Part shown: positions 5,893 to 8,209 of the stretch, piece by piece
How the letters are laid out: every line of letters begins with the position of its first letter
Numbering within the stretch: position 1 is the stretch's first letter
Assembly (NCBI GenBank): GCA_964614585.1
Contig: CAZTLW010000106.1
Coordinates: 1 to 8,209 of the forward strand
Direction: 5' to 3'
DNA length: 8,209 nt
Source: JAHEFX01 sp964614585
Lineage (GTDB): Bacteria; Actinomycetota; Acidimicrobiia; Spongiisociales; JAENVV01
Notes under the pieces: model-generated
The model's database searches: none
The model's input: only the letters and a program-made list of their open reading frames with translations
What the model was told of the DNA's origin: nothing
Made by a program: the position numbers and the translations under genes

Positions 5893-5898
5893 TACCCT
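5893..5898 (+). promoter_or_regulatory. -10 box (TACCCT) for a leaderless FMN reductase transcript
   Basis: TACCCT ends exactly 7 bases before the GTG at 5906, in the 40-bp gap after the baeRF3-like gene. No Shine-Dalgarno sequence precedes the GTG. The arrangement repeats that at 698 and 6728. Confidence 0.6.
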
Positions 5899-5905
5899 CG
5901 GCGCC

Positions 5906-6730
5906 GTGACCGGACCCACCCCCCTCACCGTGCTCGGCATCTCGGGAAGCCTTCGACGGGGCTCGTACAACACCGCGCTGCTCCGGGCCGCCGGTGAGGA
6001 GATGCCCGACGACATGGTCCTCGAACTCGCCGACATCGGCGACGTGCCGATCTACAACCGCGACGACGAACGGGCACACGGCTTCCCGTCATCGGTGTCG
6101 CGGTTGCGGGCCCGGGTGGCCGACGCCGACGCCCTGTTGGTGGCCACCCCCGAGTACAACTACTCGGTGACCGGCGCCCTCAAGAACGCCTGGGACTGGT
6201 TGTCGCGCCAGCCCGACCCACCCATCGACGGCATGCCACTCGCCATCCTCGGGACGGGGGGCCGCCTCGGCACCGCCCGGGCCCAGCAGCACTTCCGCGA
6301 CATCGCCCGCCACAACGACCTGCTGGCCGTCCAGAAGCCCGAGGTGCTCGTCGCCGACGCGTGGACCAAGTTCGACGAGGACCTGCGTCTCACCGACGAC
6401 CGCACCCGCGACCAGGTGAGGCGGCTCGTCCTCGCCCTGCGGGCGCTCACCATTCGGGACCGCGCCACCCGCCATCGTGTCCTCGTGGTCGGCGGTGACG
6501 GCCGGGCCACGACGTTGCTGCGGGAGGTCGGCTTCGACGTGTTGGCGCTGCCGGCCGACGAATCGGCAGTGCATGCCCAGGACGATGCCAGCTGCGACCT
6601 CGTCGCCGTCCACGTCGACGCCCCCTCCGTGGTGCGATCACGCCTCGGGGACCGATTCGGCACGCTGATCGAGTTCTCGAGCGCCGAGGAACTCGTCGAC
6701 CGAGCGGAATCGGCCCGGGCGGCGCGGTAG
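5906..6730 (+). CDS. NADPH-dependent FMN reductase family flavoprotein with extra C-terminal domain
   Basis: The 274-residue protein begins with a flavodoxin-like NAD(P)H-dependent FMN reductase domain (about 6-185), a family that reduces FMN, quinones, azo dyes or chromate. Signs are L-G-I-S-G-S-L-R-R-G-S-Y-N (10-22, FMN phosphate loop), A-T-P-E-Y-N-Y-S-V-T-G-A-L-K-N-A-W-D-W-L-S-R (80-101) and the I-L-G-T-G-G-R-L-G-T-A-R-A segment (114-126). Typical members end near residue 180-190. Residues about 189-270 form an additional alpha/beta unit: strand R-V-L-V-V-G-G, helix A-T-T-L-L-R-E-V-G-F, strand D-V-L-A-L-P, then D-L-V-A-V-H-V-D-A-P and a final helix. This looks like a small Rossmann or receiver-like fold. 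The GTG at 5906 places the first strand correctly and has TACCCT 7 bases upstream. Its TAG stop contributes to the -10 box of the next gene. It may supply reduced flavin to a partner; which one is unknown. Confidence 0.85.
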   Translation: MTGPTPLTVLGISGSLRRGSYNTALLRAAGEEMPDDMVLELADIGDVPIYNRDDERAHGFPSSVSRLRARVADADALLVATPEYNYSVTGALKNAWDWLSRQPDPPIDGMPLAILGTGGRLGTARAQQHFRDIARHNDLLAVQKPEVLVADAWTKFDEDLRLTDDRTRDQVRRLVLALRALTIRDRATRHRVLVVGGDGRATTLLREVGFDVLALPADESAVHAQDDASCDLVAVHVDAPSVVRSRLGDRFGTLIEFSSAEELVDRAESARAAR

Positions 6731-6733
6731 CGT
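6728..6733 (+). promoter_or_regulatory. -10 box (TAGCGT) for the ligase gene, containing the previous stop codon
   Basis: TAGCGT ends exactly 7 bases before the GTG at 6741. Its first three bases are the TAG stop codon of the FMN reductase gene. No Shine-Dalgarno sequence lies between stop and start (spacer CGGGGGC), so leaderless translation is likely. Confidence 0.6.
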
Positions 6734-6740
6734 CGGGGGC

Positions 6741-8048
6741 GTGACCACGCCCATCCATCCCACCGACTTCACCGACCTCACCACCGACCAGCTCCGCCGG
6801 ACGCAGTCCGAGCGCCTGGCAGCCCTCGTCGAGCGGCTACGCGCGGTCGACTCGCCGTTCTGGTCGGGGAAGCTCGCCGGGGTCGGCGAGGTTCGGTCAG
6901 TCGATGACCTCGGAGCGTTGCCGGTCACCGTGAAGGCGGAGTTCCGCGAGGCCTATCCCACCGGCATGCTGGCCGTGCCGCTGACCGACGTCGTGCGCGT
7001 CCACGCCTCGTCGGGCACGTCGGGGAAGCCGACGATCGTGGCGTACACCGCCGACGACATCGCGGTGTTCGCCGAGGTGAACGCCCGGGCGCTCGCCCTG
7101 GCCGGTGGCACCGCCGACTCCGTCGTGCAGGTGGCCTACGGCTACGGGCTGTTCACCGGGGGGCTCGGCCTCCACTACGGCGTGGAGGCGCTCGGCGCCA
7201 CCGCGGTCCCGGCCTCCGGTGGCAACCCCGGGTTCCAGGCCCAGCTCATCGCCGACCTCGGTGTCGACGGCCTCGCCTGCACCCCCTCGTTCGCCCTGCT
7301 CCTCGCCGAGCGGGCCGAGGCCGACGGCCTGATGGGCGACATCGGGCTCCGATGGGGCATCCACGGTGCCGAACCATGGTCGGAGGGCCTCCGGACCAAG
7401 ATCGAGGAGGCGTGGGGTGGGGACTACTCGGCCGTCGACATCTATGGCCTCTCGGAGATCATCGGCCCCGGCGTCGCCGCGGAATGGGCGACCCATCCGG
7501 GGACGCTGGTGATCGCCGAGGACCACTTCTATCCCGAGGTCGTCGACCCGTTCTCGGGTGAGCCGGTCGCCGAGGGCGAGCTCGGGGAGCTGGTCCTCAC
7601 GACCCTCACCAAACAGGCGCAGCCGGTGCTGCGGTACCGGACCGGCGACATCACCCGCCTCCTGCCGCCCGAGGGCGGCTTGCCGTTCCGCCGGATCGAC
7701 CGCCTACAGGGGCGCGTCGACGACATGCTCATCATCCGGGGCATCAACGTCTATCCCCGGGAGATCGAGACGGTGCTGCTCGCCGATCCCGACCTCGGGG
7801 GCCAGTACGCCATCGTCGTCGACCGCCGCGGCACCCTCGACGAGGTGGAGGTCCGGGTGGAGACGGCCCGAGAGGCCTCGGACCCGGCCCGCGCCGAGAT
7901 CGCCGCCCGATTGACGGCCGAGCTCATGGAGACGGTCCGCCTCCGGATCGCCGTCGACGTGCGCAACCCCGGCGGCGTCCCCCGCCAGGAGGTCGGCAAG
8001 GCCAAACGGGTCTTCGAACGAACGGGCGACATCGACCCGGTGGGCTGA
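6741..8048 (+). CDS. Phenylacetate-CoA ligase family adenylate-forming enzyme
   Basis: The 435-residue enzyme belongs to the PaaK branch of AMP-forming acyl-CoA ligases, which activate an aryl acid with ATP and attach it to coenzyme A; the length is that of PaaK. Signs are H-A-S-S-G-T-S-G-K-P-T (88-98, ATP phosphate loop), A-Y-G-Y-G-L-F-T-G-G (132-141), G-A-E-P-W-S (209-214), I-Y-G-L-S-E-I-I-G-P-G-V-A (234-246), Y-R-T-G-D (299-303), R-L-Q-G-R-V-D-D-M-L-I-I-R-G-I-N-V-Y-P (321-339) and the C-terminal G-K-A-K-R-V with the likely catalytic lysine (420 or 422). The start is the GTG at 6741, 10 bases after the FMN reductase stop, with TAGCGT 7 bases upstream. Two hairpins follow the stop. No other phenylacetate catabolic gene is in the window, so the acid activated may be phenylacetate, a related aryl acid or a different substrate; for that reason no gene symbol is given. 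Confidence 0.9.
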   Translation: MTTPIHPTDFTDLTTDQLRRTQSERLAALVERLRAVDSPFWSGKLAGVGEVRSVDDLGALPVTVKAEFREAYPTGMLAVPLTDVVRVHASSGTSGKPTIVAYTADDIAVFAEVNARALALAGGTADSVVQVAYGYGLFTGGLGLHYGVEALGATAVPASGGNPGFQAQLIADLGVDGLACTPSFALLLAERAEADGLMGDIGLRWGIHGAEPWSEGLRTKIEEAWGGDYSAVDIYGLSEIIGPGVAAEWATHPGTLVIAEDHFYPEVVDPFSGEPVAEGELGELVLTTLTKQAQPVLRYRTGDITRLLPPEGGLPFRRIDRLQGRVDDMLIIRGINVYPREIETVLLADPDLGGQYAIVVDRRGTLDEVEVRVETAREASDPARAEIAARLTAELMETVRLRIAVDVRNPGGVPRQEVGKAKRVFERTGDIDPVG

Positions 8049-8064
8049 CCGAAGCCTTGGGAAA

Positions 8065-8082
8065 TCCCCCCGCCAGGGGGGA
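8065..8082 (+). terminator. Hairpin TCCCCCC-GCCA-GGGGGGA after the ligase gene
   Basis: Perfect 7-bp arms (8065-8071 and 8076-8082) around a 4-base loop begin 16 bases after the ligase stop. No T tract follows. The sequence GGAAATCCCCCC leading into it is identical to the minus-strand reading of the 50-68 hairpin region. Probable intrinsic terminator of the plus-strand gene run. Confidence 0.55.
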
Positions 8083-8088
8083 AGTGCG

Positions 8089-8103
8089 CCGACCTGCGGT
8101 CGG
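8089..8103 (+). terminator. Second hairpin CCGACC-TGC-GGTCGG
   Basis: Perfect 6-bp arms (8089-8094 and 8098-8103) around a 3-base loop lie six bases after the first hairpin and are followed by TTGGGGGG. Two stacked hairpins without a T tract fit a tandem actinobacterial terminator. A structure in the leader of a gene starting at 8120 is also possible. Confidence 0.4.
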
Positions 8104-8119
8104 TTGGGGGGACCACATC

Positions 8120-8209
8120 GTGTTCGAGAGCTCGCCGGATCTCCCGTTCTTCGCCGCTCTCTGGTACCGCCCCCCTCCCACCTCCGGGGTGTCGGATCGC
8201 GCGACAAGC
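8120..8209 (+). CDS. Possible start of an unknown gene, cut by the window edge
   Basis: A frame opens with GTG at 8120 and stays open for 30 codons to the window end (V-F-E-S-S-P-D-L-P-F-F-A-A-L-W-Y-R-P-P-P, then continuing). About 25 of 30 third positions are G or C, as in the neighbouring genes. The only possible ribosome site is the poor GGGGGGA (8106-8112), 7 bases upstream. I do not recognise the peptide. The frame includes the 16-bp repeat copy at 8167-8182, and high GC favours open frames by chance, so this may not be a gene. Confidence 0.25.
   Translation, partial: MFESSPDLPFFAALWYRPPPTSGVSDRATS
8167..8182 (+). repeat. 16-bp direct repeat, right copy
   Basis: CCGCCCCCCTCCCACC is identical to 7-22 and in the same orientation. 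If the frame from 8120 is real, it encodes R-P-P-P-T there. The two copies bracket all confidently called genes of the window, but the window borders are arbitrary. Confidence 0.5.

Noticed and set aside
4387..6036. 549-codon open frame on the minus strand opposite the baeRF3-like and FMN reductase genes
   Set aside because: The peptide is Gly/Arg/His/Pro/Gln-rich without recognisable motifs, lies wholly antisense to well supported genes, and is the usual by-product of GC-rich third positions.
6741..8048. Part of a phenylacetate degradation operon
   Set aside because: No paaA-E, paaG, paaZ or related genes are in the window; only the ligase family can be supported.
711..8048. Defence island, prophage or integrative element between the 16-bp repeats
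   Set aside because: All genes are metabolic or translation-related with uniform composition; no integrase, transposase, restriction or toxin gene was seen.

Overview
This window comes from a very GC-rich bacterial genome, most likely an actinobacterium and possibly an Acidimicrobiia-type lineage. The reasons are strong G/C preference at third codon positions, frequent GTG starts, a luciferase-like F420-type oxidoreductase, a baeRF3 release-factor-like protein, and several genes that appear to start without a leader. No mobile element, phage gene, CRISPR array or RNA gene was seen. The content looks like chromosomal housekeeping and accessory redox genes, and the lineage call is an inference.

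Layout: positions 1-123 hold no gene, but contain C-run/G-run hairpins and short repeats that lie just 3' of the first gene. At 124-579 (minus) is a four-helix membrane protein of the CopD/DUF2269 type. A 131-bp divergent gap (580-710) separates it from a run of plus-strand genes. The first block (711-4646) is tightly packed: an exported thioredoxin-like domain fused to a CcdA/DsbD-type membrane domain; a RimK-type ATP-grasp glutamate ligase carrying an extra C-terminal RCK_C (TrkA_C) domain; a luciferase-like, probably F420-dependent oxidoreductase; and a 127-residue membrane protein. Three junctions carry a four-base GTGA stop/start overlap, so this looks like one operon. Then come a baeRF3-like protein (4720-5865) with a good Shine-Dalgarno sequence and an upstream palindrome, an NADPH-dependent FMN reductase with an unexplained C-terminal extension (5906-6730), and a phenylacetate-CoA ligase family enzyme (6741-8048). 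Two hairpins follow the ligase, and a possible new reading frame begins at 8120 and runs off the window.

How the genes fit together: the cluster has a redox theme (thiol transport across the membrane, a flavin/deazaflavin oxidoreductase, an FMN reductase) and a translation theme (RimK modifies ribosomal protein S6 in E. coli; baeRF3 is related to eRF1 release factors). No single pathway is evident, and the ligase has no other phenylacetate genes beside it here.

The most notable observations are: (1) a TAnnnT box 6-7 bases before the start codon at four genes, indicating leaderless transcripts, one box formed partly by the stop codon of the preceding gene; (2) the RimK-RCK_C fusion, which suggests ligand control of a peptide ligase; (3) the extra C-terminal domain on the FMN reductase; and (4) a small family of related hairpins placed about 15 bases after stop codons at both ends of the window.
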